NCBI GenBank assembly: GCA_009694135.1
Contig: SHVS01000015.1
Location: forward strand, 1-52,500
Source: Alphaproteobacteria bacterium
Lineage (GTDB): Bacteria; Pseudomonadota; Alphaproteobacteria; UBA6615
Length of the DNA: 52,500 nucleotides
Reading direction: 5' to 3'
Shown here piece after piece: positions 27,933 through 36,711 of this stretch (the first letter of the stretch is position 1; every line of letters starts with the position of its first letter). The position numbers and the translations under genes are program-made. The notes under the pieces were generated by a model. The model worked only from the letters and a program-made list of their open reading frames with translations, did no database searches and was not told the origin of the DNA.

Positions 27933-28987
27933 CGCCTTGGCTGCTGCAAGGCGCGCCAGCGGGCGACGTTGCGTTCGTGCTGCGCCAGGGTTTCGGCAAA
28001 GGCATGGCCGCCGGCCCCATCGGCGACGAAGAACAAATCCTTGGATTGCGCCGGATCGAGCACCGCCATGAGGCTTGCCCGGCCTGGATTGCTGATCGGC
28101 CCCGGCGGCAAGCCGTCGACCTGATAGGTGTTGAATGGGTTCGCGCGCGCCAGATCCGCGCGCGTCAGGGCGCGGCCAAGCGGACCCGCGCCCTGCGTCA
28201 TGCCGTAAACCACGGTCGGATCGGATTGCAGTCGCATCCCGCGCGCAAGCCGGTTGATGAACACCGCCGCGACATGCGGCCGCTCGTCCTCGCGGCCGGT
28301 CTCCTTCTCCACGATCGAGGCGAGGATCAGCGCCTCGCGCGGCGATTTCAGCGGCAGACCGGCGGCGCGCTTGTCCCACAACTCGTTGAGCGTCGCGTCC
28401 ATGCCTGCACGCATCCGCCGCACCAGCTCTGCGCGCTCGTCGCCGCGCGCGAAGCTATAGGTCTCGGGCATCAATTCGCCCTCGCCGGGCGGGACAGGGA
28501 GCGCGCCGGCAAGCGCATCGTTGGTTTGCAGCAACGCAAGAATCTGCTTGCTGGTCAGCCCTTCCGGAATCGTGAGCGCGTGCAGAATGACATGCCCCGA
28601 TTGCAACAGCCGTACGCTCCCGCGCAGGCTGATGCCGACCGGAAAGCTGTACTCGCCGGCCTTGAGCGGCTGCCCATTGGCCAAAAGGCGCGTCGCCCAT
28701 TCGAAGCGCGTTGCGCTGTCCACCACCCCAGTCGCTTCGAGCTTATGCGCGATCTCGCGCAGCGATGCCCCGCGGGCAATCTCGACCGTGCGGTCGCGCA
28801 CGAGAGGTCCCGGGATGCCGAAGTCGCGCAGCACGAGCGCTCCTACGAGAGACACGGCGACCAGGAGGGCGGAGAACACGCCAGCCGCGACCAGCGGCCA
28901 GACACGACGCGGCGTCACGACGGGCGGCGTATCGGAATGAGGCAGAAAGGGCGGCCAGCCCGGCGGCGGCATCGAGAACGCGCCCAT
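27929..28987 (-). CDS. mltG: Endolytic transglycosylase MltG
   Basis: An inner-membrane YceG-like enzyme that cuts nascent glycan strands and is thought to terminate peptidoglycan elongation. One transmembrane segment (about residues 33-54), a LysM-like part, and the catalytic region LILASIVEKETGREDERPHVAAVFINRL with the conserved Glu, followed by RLQSDPTVVYG. The 352 residues are normal. AGGA lies eight bases before the ATG. It follows fabF in the same direction, as commonly seen after the fab genes. Confidence 0.93.
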   Translation of the reverse strand: MGAFSMPPPGWPPFLPHSDTPPVVTPRRVWPLVAAGVFSALLVAVSLVGALVLRDFGIPGPLVRDRTVEIARGASLREIAHKLEATGVVDSATRFEWATRLLANGQPLKAGEYSFPVGISLRGSVRLLQSGHVILHALTIPEGLTSKQILALLQTNDALAGALPVPPGEGELMPETYSFARGDERAELVRRMRAGMDATLNELWDKRAAGLPLKSPREALILASIVEKETGREDERPHVAAVFINRLARGMRLQSDPTVVYGMTQGAGPLGRALTRADLARANPFNTYQVDGLPPGPISNPGRASLMAVLDPAQSKDLFFVADGAGGHAFAETLAQHERNVARWRALQQPRR

Positions 28988-29013
28988 CCGCGCCGCGTCC
29001 TAGCGCCGGACGC

Positions 29014-30285
29014 TCACGGCGCCGGCCCGAACAGCAAGGAGGCGTTTGTACCGCCGAAGCCGAAGGAATTGCTCATGACATAGCGCAGCGACCGCCGCTT
29101 GGCCTTGAGCGGCACCAGGTCGATGTCGCAGTTCGCGGCCGGTTTCTCGAGGTTGAGTGTCGGCGGCACGATGCCGGAGCCGAGTGCCTGCAAGGTGTAG
29201 ATCGCCTCAACGCTGCCGGCCGCGCCGAGCAGATGACCGATCGCCGATTTGGTCGAGGACATCGACAGTTTGTAGGCATGCGGACCGAACAGCCGCTTGA
29301 CCGCGAGCACCTCGATCTCATCGCCGAGCTGGGTCGAAGTCCCATGCGCGTTGATGTAGTCGACGTCCTGCGGCTCGCGCCCGGCGCGCTTGAGCGCTCC
29401 GGCCATGGCGCGATAGGCGCCGCCGCCATCGGGCAGCGGGGCCGTGATGTGATGCGCGTCGCCCGACAGCCCATAGCCGAGCACCTCGGCATAGATGCGG
29501 GCGCCGCGCGCGCGCGCATGTTCCAGTTCTTCTAGAACTAAAACACCGGCGCCTTCGCCGATGACGAAGCCGTCGCGGCCCTGGTCCCACGGCCGTGAGG
29601 CGCGTTCCGGCGTGTCGTTATACGAGGTCGATAACGCCCGCGCGCCCGCGAAGCCGGCGACGCCCAAGCGACAAACGGCGGCCTCCGCCCCGCCCGCCAC
29701 CATGACGTCGGCGTCGTCGGAGGCGATCAGCCGCGCGGCATCGCCGATCGCATGCGCGCCGGTCGAGCAGGCCGTGACCACGGCATGATTGGGCCCGCGA
29801 AAGCCGAAGCGGATCGACACTTGCCCGGAGGCGAGATTGATCAACAGCGACGGGACAAAAAACGGTCCGATCTTGCGCGGTCCGTGTTCGGCCAGCAGGA
29901 CCGAGCTTTCATAGATGGTCTGCAGCCCGCCGATGCCGGAGCCGATTATCACCCCGGTTCGCTCGCGCGCGATCTCGTTCTCGGGCTTCCAGGCGGAATC
30001 CTCGACCGCCTGAACGGACGCGGCGACGGCGAAGACGATGAAATCGTCCATCCGCCGCTGGTCTTTCGGGGTAATGAAGGCGTCCGGATCGAACTCGCCC
30101 GGCGCCTTGCCGCGCGGCACCATGCCGGCGATTTTCGAGGGCAGATCGGAAACATCGAAAGCGGTGATGCGGCGAATGCCGGATTCGCCGGCGATCAGAC
30201 GCCGCCAGTTATTCTCCGCCCCAATACCCAGCGGCGTGACCAACCCAATTCCGGTGATGACAACGCGCCTGGTCACGGCGGCCAT
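29014..30285 (-). CDS. fabF: Beta-ketoacyl-ACP synthase II
   Basis: Condensing enzyme of fatty-acid elongation. The Cys-His-His set is visible: VVTACSTGAHA (nucleophile, about residue 170), NAHGTSTQLGDE, and SAIGHLLGAAGSVE. The 423-residue protein starts MAAVTRRVVITGIGLVTPLG. It lies 36 bases after acpP and before mltG, the classic acpP-fabF-mltG order. Confidence 0.96.
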   Translation of the reverse strand: MAAVTRRVVITGIGLVTPLGIGAENNWRRLIAGESGIRRITAFDVSDLPSKIAGMVPRGKAPGEFDPDAFITPKDQRRMDDFIVFAVAASVQAVEDSAWKPENEIARERTGVIIGSGIGGLQTIYESSVLLAEHGPRKIGPFFVPSLLINLASGQVSIRFGFRGPNHAVVTACSTGAHAIGDAARLIASDDADVMVAGGAEAAVCRLGVAGFAGARALSTSYNDTPERASRPWDQGRDGFVIGEGAGVLVLEELEHARARGARIYAEVLGYGLSGDAHHITAPLPDGGGAYRAMAGALKRAGREPQDVDYINAHGTSTQLGDEIEVLAVKRLFGPHAYKLSMSSTKSAIGHLLGAAGSVEAIYTLQALGSGIVPPTLNLEKPAANCDIDLVPLKAKRRSLRYVMSNSFGFGGTNASLLFGPAP

Positions 30286-30321
30286 CGGTCAGTCGGGTTT
30301 CGGGAACAGAACGCCGTCCGA

Positions 30322-30555
30322 CTAGTTAGCGGTCTCGAGAAAGCGGACTGCGTCGCCGACGGTCAGGATCTTCTCGGCCGCGTCATCCGGGATCTCGCAG
30401 CCGAACTCCTCCTCGAACGCCATGACCAGCTCGACCGTGTCGAGGCTGTCGGCGCCCAAGTCGTCGATGAAGCTCGCCTTGTCGACGACCTTGGCTTCGT
30501 CGACTCCCAAGTGCTCGATCACAATTTTCTTCACGCGCTCGGCGATATCGCTCAT
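30322..30555 (-). CDS. acpP: Acyl carrier protein
   Basis: The 77-residue carrier of growing fatty-acyl chains. The phosphopantetheine site is Ser37 in [12 protein letters not shown]. The charge is strongly acidic, as usual. An upstream in-frame GTG would add six residues (MKDEEP), but those codons are the ribosome site GACGAGGAG, so ATG 30555 is the start. Confidence 0.97.
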   Translation of the reverse strand: MSDIAERVKKIVIEHLGVDEAKVVDKASFIDDLGADSLDTVELVMAFEEEFGCEIPDDAAEKILTVGDAVRFLETAN

Positions 30556-30599
30556 TGGCTCCTCGTCCTTCACTTGCGATTAGAGCTGACCCCAGGCTG

Positions 30600-30651
30600 T
30601 CTTAGCCGCGTCCTTCCAAACCGCATGCGTTCAGCTTGACAGCTGAACGCA
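30600..30651 (-). promoter_or_regulatory. acpP promoter region with 11-bp perfect inverted repeat
   Basis: On the minus strand, GCTAAGAC contains a CTAAGA (30600-30605) that fits the alphaproteobacterial -10 type; the predicted start near 30593 gives a leader of about 38 bases with a ribosome site. Just upstream, TGCGTTCAGCT (30626-30636) and AGCTGAACGCA (30641-30651) form a perfect 11-bp inverted repeat around TGAC, centred about 45 bases before the start, as for an operator overlapping or abutting the -35. No T-run follows, so it is not an intrinsic terminator for fabG. The remaining DNA to 30837 shows nothing else clear. Confidence 0.55.
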
Positions 30652-30837
30652 CCGGTCCGGACTATGCCCGCCTGGTCGGCCGAGCGTCGCGTGGCCCCAC
30701 GCGGCGCGGCATCCCCTTCACTTCGCGCGGCCCGCTCCGGCGCAGAGCGATCCGCCACCAGCGGAGTCGATGTTCCGCGTGGCCAATGAGCCCCGCTTAG
30801 CGGGCGCGCACGCGCCGGTCAACCCGGCCGCACAGCG

Positions 30838-31575
30838 TCAGGGCATCGCCATGCCGCCATTCACATGCAGCGTTTGCCCGGTGACATAGGCCGCATCGTC
30901 GCTGGCGAGGTAGGCGACGGCCGCCGCCACATCGCCCGCCGCGCCGAGCCGGCGTTGCGGGATACGCGCCAGAAGCACGGCTTGCTGGGCTTCGTTCAAC
31001 CCATCTGTCATTGGCGTGACGATGAAGCCGGGCGCGACACAGTTGACGGTGATCCCTCGCTCGGCGACTTCCAGCGCCAGCGCCTTCGACATGCCGATCA
31101 GCCCGGCCTTGGCTGCGGCATAATTGGCCTGCCCCGCATTGCCCGTCACGCCGACGACGCTGGTAATGGTCACGATGCGGCCGGCCCGGCGGCGCAGCAT
31201 GCCTTTGAGCGCCGCGCGCGCGAGGCGAAAACACGCCGTCAGATCGACGTCGAGCACCGCCTGCCAGTCGGCGTCCTTCATGCGTAGCGCCAGCATGTCG
31301 CGGGTGATGCCGGCGTTGTTGACCAGGATGTCGAGTCCGCCAAGACGTGTTTCGGCGGCGGCGACCAGTCTGTCGGGCGCGGCCGGATCAGCCAAATCGC
31401 CGGTTTCGGTCAGGAGCTTGGCGCCAAGTTCGTCCGCCAAACCGGCGAGTTTTTCCGCGCGCGTTCCGGTCGCCAAGACCGTCGCCCCGGCGGCGCACAG
31501 CCGGCGCGCGATCGCCTCGCCGATACCGCCGGTCGCGCCGGTCACCAGCGCGCGTTTGCCATCCAGCCGGAACAT
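30838..31575 (-). CDS. fabG: 3-oxoacyl-ACP reductase
   Basis: NADPH-dependent SDR that reduces the beta-ketoacyl-ACP made by FabF. It has TGATGGIGEAIARRL, NNAG, the catalytic Ser in TITSVVGVTGNAG and YAAAK. The C-terminal YVTGQTLHVNGGMAMP is the diagnostic FabG ending. I choose ATG 31575 (MFRLDGKRALVTG), with GAGG five bases before it; ATG 31590 would add five residues and overlap the fabD stop. Confidence 0.95.
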   Translation of the reverse strand: MFRLDGKRALVTGATGGIGEAIARRLCAAGATVLATGTRAEKLAGLADELGAKLLTETGDLADPAAPDRLVAAAETRLGGLDILVNNAGITRDMLALRMKDADWQAVLDVDLTACFRLARAALKGMLRRRAGRIVTITSVVGVTGNAGQANYAAAKAGLIGMSKALALEVAERGITVNCVAPGFIVTPMTDGLNEAQQAVLLARIPQRRLGAAGDVAAAVAYLASDDAAYVTGQTLHVNGGMAMP

Positions 31576-31582
31576 GCCCGCC

Positions 31583-32533
31583 TCACCCATTGGAACTGAG
31601 ACTCTTTACCAGCGCGTCGAGTTCATCCGGCGTGCCCACGGCCTCGCACACGATCTCCTTATCGATGCGGCGCCCGAGCCCACTCAATACCTTGCCGGCG
31701 CCAAGTTCGATCAGCCGATCGACGCCAAGCGCTCGCATCGCCGCCACGCTTTCGCGCCAGCGCACGCGCGCCGTGACCTGCTCGACCAGCAAGCGGCGGA
31801 TCGACTCCGGTTCTTCGACCGGCGAGGCGGTAACATTGGCGATCAGCGGCCGAGCGGGCCGCCGCGGCGGCGTGCTCCCAAAGGCCGCGGCCATCGCCTC
31901 GGCCGCCGGGCGCATCAGCGGGCAATGGAACGGCGCGCTGACCGGGAGAAACACCGAGCGGCGCGCGCCCGCCTCGGCGGCCAGCGCCACCGCCCGCTCG
32001 ACCGCGGATTTATGCCCGCTGACAACGACTTGGCCGGGCGCGTTGTCATTGGCGACGACGCACACCTCGGCCCCGGCGGCGCGCAGCGCGACATCTTCGG
32101 CCTGCGCCAACTCGATGCCGAGCAGCGCGGCCATGGCCCCGACGCCCTCCGGCACCGCCGCTTGCATGGCCCGGCCGCGGGCGCGCAGGAGCCGCGCTGT
32201 CTCGGCGATGGTAAACGCGCCCGCCGCCGCCAGCGCCGAGTATTCGCCCAGGCTATGCCCGGCAAAGCAGCGCGCGGTTTTGGCCAGCAGCACTCCCTTG
32301 GCTTCGAGCGCGCGCACGACCGCCAGGCTCACGGCCATGAGCGCCGGCTGCGCGTTCTCTGTGCGCGTGAGTTCGGCCTCCGGCCCCTCGAAAATCAGGC
32401 GGGAGAGCGGCGCCGATAACGCGTCATCGACCTCGGCGAATACCGCCTTGGCCGCCGCGTAACGGTCATGGAGCGCCCGGCCCATGCCGACCGCTTGGCT
32501 GCCCTGCCCAGGAAAGACGAAGCCGATTGCCAT
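31583..32533 (-). CDS. fabD: Malonyl-CoA-ACP transacylase
   Basis: Loads malonyl groups on ACP. The 316 residues from ATG 32533 begin MAIGFVFPGQGSQAVGMGR. They hold the nucleophile elbow GHSLGEYSALAAAG and the later His-containing PFHCPLM. The open frame reaches 32605 but the extra residues are not homologous. First gene of fabD-fabG-acpP-fabF, divergent from rpsF across 246 bases. Confidence 0.96.
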   Translation of the reverse strand: MAIGFVFPGQGSQAVGMGRALHDRYAAAKAVFAEVDDALSAPLSRLIFEGPEAELTRTENAQPALMAVSLAVVRALEAKGVLLAKTARCFAGHSLGEYSALAAAGAFTIAETARLLRARGRAMQAAVPEGVGAMAALLGIELAQAEDVALRAAGAEVCVVANDNAPGQVVVSGHKSAVERAVALAAEAGARRSVFLPVSAPFHCPLMRPAAEAMAAAFGSTPPRRPARPLIANVTASPVEEPESIRRLLVEQVTARVRWRESVAAMRALGVDRLIELGAGKVLSGLGRRIDKEIVCEAVGTPDELDALVKSLSSNG

Positions 32534-32717
32534 ACCGATCCCTTTAACGATGCTGCTGGCCGGGACGCAAGCCGGCATCGCGCCGCACATCAGGCGGCTT
32601 GTCACCGGCCGGCGGCTGTGGTCTAACCCGCCCGCTCCTTGCTGGCGCTCCCCTGTGGAGGGCCGGCTAGGACCGTGCGGTCGCGCCAGAATAGTCGGGC
32701 GGCAAACCTTCGCTTGG

Positions 32718-32731
32718 CCTGCTTCGGCAGG
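32718..32731 (+). other. UUCG tetraloop hairpin in the rpsF leader
   Basis: CCTGC-TTCG-GCAGG, a small stable hairpin about 50 bases before the rpsF start, in a G-rich leader (32732-32752). Leaders of S6 operons can bind the S6:S18 dimer for feedback control; whether this is such a site cannot be settled by eye. The rest of 32534-32779 shows no other clear element. Confidence 0.35.
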
Positions 32732-32779
32732 GGCGGCGGGGGCGGCGGCGGTCCGCTAACAGCCAAAGGGAGACTGCGC

Positions 32780-33187
32780 GTGGCGTTCTACGAAAACGTC
32801 TTTATTGCCCGTCAGGATGTTTCCTCGGGTCAGGTTGAAGGTCTGATCGCGACCTTCACCGGAATTGTTGCTGAGCAGGGCGGCAAGGTCGCCAAGACCG
32901 AGTATTGGGGCCTTAAGAACCTGTCCTTCCGGGTGAAGAAGAACCGCAAGGGTCACTATGTGCTGCTCTGCCTCGACGCCCCGGCCAAGGCGGTGTCCGA
33001 GCTTGAGCGCAACATGCGTATTCACGAAGACGTACTGCGCTATCTGACCGTGCGCGTCGAGGAGCTGGAGGAAGGTCCATCGATCCAGATACAGGCCCGC
33101 AGCGCGCGGCGCGAGCGTTCACGCGATCGCGATTCCTTCCGTGGCAATGACCGCGACGGCGGCGACGACAAAGAGGAGAGCCTCTAA
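32780..33187 (+). CDS. rpsF: 30S ribosomal protein S6
   Basis: A 135-residue S6, which binds S18 on the platform of the small subunit. The core ([14 protein letters not shown] to [12 protein letters not shown]) is standard. A charged Arg/Asp/Glu-rich tail of about 30 residues follows ([11 protein letters not shown] to KEESL), longer than E. coli. It starts with GTG, with AAAGGGAG well spaced before it. It overlaps rpsR by one base. Confidence 0.95.
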   Translation: MAFYENVFIARQDVSSGQVEGLIATFTGIVAEQGGKVAKTEYWGLKNLSFRVKKNRKGHYVLLCLDAPAKAVSELERNMRIHEDVLRYLTVRVEELEEGPSIQIQARSARRERSRDRDSFRGNDRDGGDDKEESL

Positions 33188-33435
33188 TGGCGACACCAGG
33201 TGGCGGCGGTCCGCGTCGCCCGTTCTTTCGCCGGCGCAAAAGCTGCCCGTTCACGGGCCCGAACGCGCCCAAGATCGACTATAAGGACGTGAAGCTCCTC
33301 GGCCGGTTCATTTCCGAGCGCGGCAAGATCGTGCCGAGCCGGATCACCGCCGTATCGGCCAAGAAGCAGCGCGAGCTGTCGCAGGCGATCAAACGCGCCC
33401 GCTTCCTCTCGCTGCTGCCTTACGTCCTGGCCTAA
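33187..33435 (+). CDS. rpsR: 30S ribosomal protein S18
   Basis: The 82-residue S18 with the basic N-terminal stretch [39 protein letters not shown] and [21 protein letters not shown]. It starts in the last base of the rpsF stop codon, so S6 and S18 are made together. Confidence 0.97.
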   Translation: MATPGGGGPRRPFFRRRKSCPFTGPNAPKIDYKDVKLLGRFISERGKIVPSRITAVSAKKQRELSQAIKRARFLSLLPYVLA

Positions 33436-33462
33436 AGCCCCTTCGCACCAAGGATCGCCGCC

Positions 33463-34152
33463 ATGGATCTCATTCTGCTCGAACGCGTCGAACACCTTGG
33501 TCAGATCGGCGACCTGGTGAAGGTGAAGCCCGGCTTTGCCCGCAATTACCTGCTGCCCCAGCGCAAAGCGCTGCGGGCGACCGAGTCCAACCGCAAGGAA
33601 TTCGAGGCGCGGCGCGCGCAGATCGAAGCCGAGAGCCTTGCCCGGCGCATCGAGGCCCAGGGCGTCTCCAGCAAGATCGAGGGACTCACGGTCAGCATCA
33701 TCCGCCAGGCGGGCGAAACCGGGCAGCTTTATGGCTCGGTCTCGGCGCGCGATATCGCCGAAGCGATTACCACGGCCGGCTTTGCCGTGAATCGCACGCA
33801 GATCCGGCTGGAGCGCCCGATCAAGGTTCTCGGCCTGCATCCCCTGAAGGTCGCGCTCCACCCCGAGGTCACGGTGGCGGTGACGGCCAACGTGGCTAAA
33901 TCGGAAGATGAAGCGAAAGTTCAGCTCGAGCGCGGCACGGCCGTAACCGCGGCCGATGAGCGAGCGGCGGAAGACGCGGCCGCGGCGGCGCGCGCCGCTG
34001 CCGAAGCGGTGCTGGCCGAAGTCGAGGACGAAGACGGAGCGGCGGAAGCGGCTCCGTCCGAGACCGTGGCCCCGTCCGGCAAGGAAAAGCGCAAGGCGCG
34101 CAAGGCCAAGGCCGAAGGCAAAGCCCCCAAGTCCGAGGCCGACGAGGAGTAA
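33463..34152 (+). CDS. rplI: 50S ribosomal protein L9
   Basis: L9 binds 23S rRNA and helps frame maintenance. The N-terminal domain [32 protein letters not shown] and the connecting helix are typical. The protein is 229 residues, about 80 more than E. coli L9, because of an Ala/Glu/Lys-rich tail ([14 protein letters not shown] to KSEADEE). Third gene of rpsF-rpsR-rplI. Confidence 0.95.
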   Translation: MDLILLERVEHLGQIGDLVKVKPGFARNYLLPQRKALRATESNRKEFEARRAQIEAESLARRIEAQGVSSKIEGLTVSIIRQAGETGQLYGSVSARDIAEAITTAGFAVNRTQIRLERPIKVLGLHPLKVALHPEVTVAVTANVAKSEDEAKVQLERGTAVTAADERAAEDAAAAARAAAEAVLAEVEDEDGAAEAAPSETVAPSGKEKRKARKAKAEGKAPKSEADEE

Positions 34153-34261
34153 TCCTCTTCCGCCGGCGTCATGCCAGGCGGATTGAAGGCCATACCCGAG
34201 TCCTGCTAGGCTTGATCTCGCTCATGGCGCAAATCCGCGCCTTAAGCGGGAGTGGTCTAGC

Positions 34262-35491
34262 ATGTTGCTGGAATCGTTCCTTGAGCGCGTGATCCGGCAG
34301 GGCAGCCTGACCGTGATCGATGCCGCAGGCCGGCGTCGTTGTTATGGCAACGGGGCCTCGCCGGCAGCGGCCAAACGTTTGCATGACCGCCGCCTCGCTT
34401 GGCAGCTCGCGCTCAGCCCGCAGCTGGCCGCGGGCGAAGCCTATATGGACGGTCGCCTGACAATCGAAGAGGGCAGCCTGTATGATTTCATCGACCTGGC
34501 GGCATCCAACCTCAACGCGATCGGTGGCGACAAGCTCCAGGGACTGAACCACGCCCTGGCGCCGGTGCGGCGGTGGCTTTCCGCCAACCCGATGCAGCGC
34601 GCGCAGAAAAATGTCGCGCATCATTACGACCTGACCGACGAATTATACGCCCTGTTCCTCGACTCCGACCAGCAATACTCCTGCGCCTATTTCGCGCCCG
34701 GAGTGACCGGGCTGGAGGCCGCGCAACAGGCCAAGCTGCGGCACATCGCGGCCAAGCTTAAGCTCGACCGGCCGGGTCTCAAGCTGCTCGACATCGGTTC
34801 GGGCTGGGGCGGCATGGGCTTGTATCTCGCGGGCGAAACCGGGGCGGATGTCACCGGGGTGACGCTTTCGGAGCGCCAGCATCGGGTCTCGAACGAGCGG
34901 GCGCGCGATAGCGGCCTGAGCCAGCGGGCGCGCTTCCATTTGCGCGACTATCGCCAGGAAGATGGGCGTTATGAGCGCATCGTTTCCGTCGGCATGTTCG
35001 AGCATGTCGACGCGCGCAATCTCGACGAATATTTCGTCAAGCTCGGCCGGCTCATGACCGAGGACGGGGTCGCGCTTTTGCACTCGATCGGCAGCATGGG
35101 TTCGCCCGCCCCGGTCAACCCGTGGATCCGGAAGTACATTTTCCCCGGCGGCTATCTGCCGTCCTTGTCGGAGACGCTCGCCGCGATTGAGCGCGCCCGG
35201 CTGTGGGTCACGGATATCAAAATCCTGCGCCTGCATTATGCCGAGACGCTGCGCGCGTGGCGGATGCGCTTCCAGGACAACCGCGAGCAAGTGAAGGCGC
35301 TGTATGACGAGCGTTTCTGCCGCATGTGGGAGTTCTACCTGGCAGCCAGCGAGGTCTCCTTCCGCCGCCTCGAACAGATGGTGTTTCAGATCCAGCTCGC
35401 CCATCGGCGCGACGCGGCGCCGATCACCCGCGACTATATACTCGACTGGGAACGCTCCCTCCCGCCCGCCTCCCGCCAAGCGGCCGACTGA
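34262..35491 (+). CDS. cfa: Cyclopropane-fatty-acyl-phospholipid synthase family protein
   Basis: A 409-residue SAM-dependent enzyme that methylenates unsaturated acyl chains in membrane phospholipids. It has the N-terminal lipid-binding part, then AQKNVAHHYDLTDELYALFLDSDQQYSCAYF, the SAM motif LLDIGSGWGGMG, and the active-site region EHVDARNLDEYF with later FPGGYLPSL. A CTAGGC -10-like sequence lies near 34206 and GCGGGAG precedes the ATG. Related SAM methyltransferases that do not make cyclopropane are possible. Confidence 0.85.
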   Translation: MLLESFLERVIRQGSLTVIDAAGRRRCYGNGASPAAAKRLHDRRLAWQLALSPQLAAGEAYMDGRLTIEEGSLYDFIDLAASNLNAIGGDKLQGLNHALAPVRRWLSANPMQRAQKNVAHHYDLTDELYALFLDSDQQYSCAYFAPGVTGLEAAQQAKLRHIAAKLKLDRPGLKLLDIGSGWGGMGLYLAGETGADVTGVTLSERQHRVSNERARDSGLSQRARFHLRDYRQEDGRYERIVSVGMFEHVDARNLDEYFVKLGRLMTEDGVALLHSIGSMGSPAPVNPWIRKYIFPGGYLPSLSETLAAIERARLWVTDIKILRLHYAETLRAWRMRFQDNREQVKALYDERFCRMWEFYLAASEVSFRRLEQMVFQIQLAHRRDAAPITRDYILDWERSLPPASRQAAD

Positions 35492-35629
35492 GACCACCCC
35501 AAAGCCTGCAGGTTCCGGCTAAGGGGAGTTGCTTGGAAAATTTGCAGCACTGGCGCGAAGTTATGCAGCGATCGCCACACAATCGATCAAAAGCGCCGTC
35601 TGCAGGCCCTGGGCGTCGCCCTCCGGCCT

Positions 35630-35646
35630 TGGCCCAACTCTTGCGA
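35630..35646 (+). promoter_or_regulatory. Candidate sigma-54 promoter of the porin gene
   Basis: TGGCCCAACTCTTGCGA has GG and GC separated by exactly 10 bases, with the TGGC and TTGC cores of the -24/-12 consensus (TGGCACG-N4-TTGC). The start would be near 35656, about 86 bases before ATG 35742. I could not identify a convincing NtrC site in 35492-35629, which otherwise holds nothing recognised. Confidence 0.5.
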
Positions 35647-35741
35647 ACAAGGTTAGGCGCGAGGTGATGCACGCTTGCGCCTCTTTGCATCGCTGTGGGC
35701 GCGGCTACATGGCCGCCGCTCCAAGCTAGGAAGGACCACAC

Positions 35742-36520
35742 ATGCGGATGAACAGATTGGCACTGATTGCCCTGGCGGTAGCGCCGCTGGCGCTTGCTTC
35801 CTCGGCCGTGTTTGCGCAAGCCGCGCCGAGCGGCGGCATACCCGGTGATTTCGCTTTTACCGGCGCTCTCGCGACCGATTACACCTTTCGTGGCCTCTCG
35901 CAGACCGACGGCAATCCGACAGCGCAGGCAACGATCGACTACACATATATGTTTGGCCAGAATTTCGGCCTATACGCGGGGGTCTTCGGATCGAATGCGA
36001 CTTCGACGATGGCGACCAGGCCAATATCGAGCTCGATCTTTACGGCGGGCTTAAGGGCACAGTCGGAAGCGCGAACTGGCAAGGCGGCGTGATTTATTAC
36101 GCCTACCCGGGCGCCAAGGTCGGCGGGGTCCATTACGACTACCTCGAGCTGGCGGGCAAGCTCGGCTACGACTTCGGCTTTTTCACCGCGACCGCAGGCC
36201 TCAATTACTCGGGCGACTATTTCTTCAAGACCGGCACCGGCGTGTATGTGAGCGGCGACGTATCCGTTCCATTGCCGAAGTTTCCGTTCGACATGGGCAT
36301 CGGGCTGCACGTCGGGCATCAGTGGATCGAGAACAACGCCCGCTTTGGCACACCGGATTATACGGATTGGTCGATCGGCGTGAGCGGCAAGATCGAAGGC
36401 TTCACTATCTCCCTGCAATACGTCGACACCAGCATCGACGGCGCGGCGTGCTTTCCCGGCAGCGGGTTGACCAGTACCTGCGACGCGCGAGGCGTGCTGT
36501 CCGTTTCGCGCACTTTTTAG
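35742..36520 (+). pseudogene. TorF-family putative porin, frameshifted
   Basis: An outer-membrane beta-barrel of the TorF/Gcw_chp type. The first frame (35742-36092) gives a signal peptide (to VFAQA, about residue 27) and FAFTGALATDYTFRGLSQTDG, the family hallmark. The matching remainder is in another frame: DFDDGDQANIELDLYGG, GTVGSANWQGGVIYYAYPGAK, and on to VLSVSRTF with a terminal Phe at 36520. A single missing base at 35997-35998 (AATG|CGAC) accounts for it. As written the second frame could only start at an internal codon near 36089. Ribosome site AGGAAGG is good. Confidence 0.78.
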
Positions 36521-36675
36521 CAAAAGCGTGATCCAGCTTAACAACACCTGACGCGTCCCCTCACCGTCCAAGCCCGTCTTGGCCGAGCGAGGGGCCGCGT
36601 CCGAGTCGCGGCGCCGTCAAGAGATGACCGCGCCGGTTTGTGCACGCTATTCCGGCGCGTAGACTGAGCCAGCAG

Positions 36676-36703
36676 ATGACCGCGCGCTGAATCCGCGCTA
36701 GAT
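36676..36703 (+). promoter_or_regulatory. Candidate dnaB promoter, apparently leaderless
   Basis: ATGACC (36676-36681) and CTAGAT (36698-36703) are spaced 16 bases, so initiation at about 36710 is two bases before ATG 36712. No Shine-Dalgarno sequence is present. The remainder of 36521-36711 shows nothing recognised. Confidence 0.4.
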
Positions 36704-36711
36704 TGGCGGCC

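Noticed and set aside
31124-32419. Two long plus-strand frames opposite fabD/fabG
   Set aside because: Shadow frames; no ribosome site or domain, and fabD/fabG are complete.
34165-34190. Hairpin-like CCGCC...GGCGG after rplI as a terminator
   Set aside because: The stem is interrupted and no T-run follows.
35560-35576. Second sigma-54-like site TGGCGCGAAGTTATGC
   Set aside because: The GG-GC spacing is 11 rather than 10 bases.
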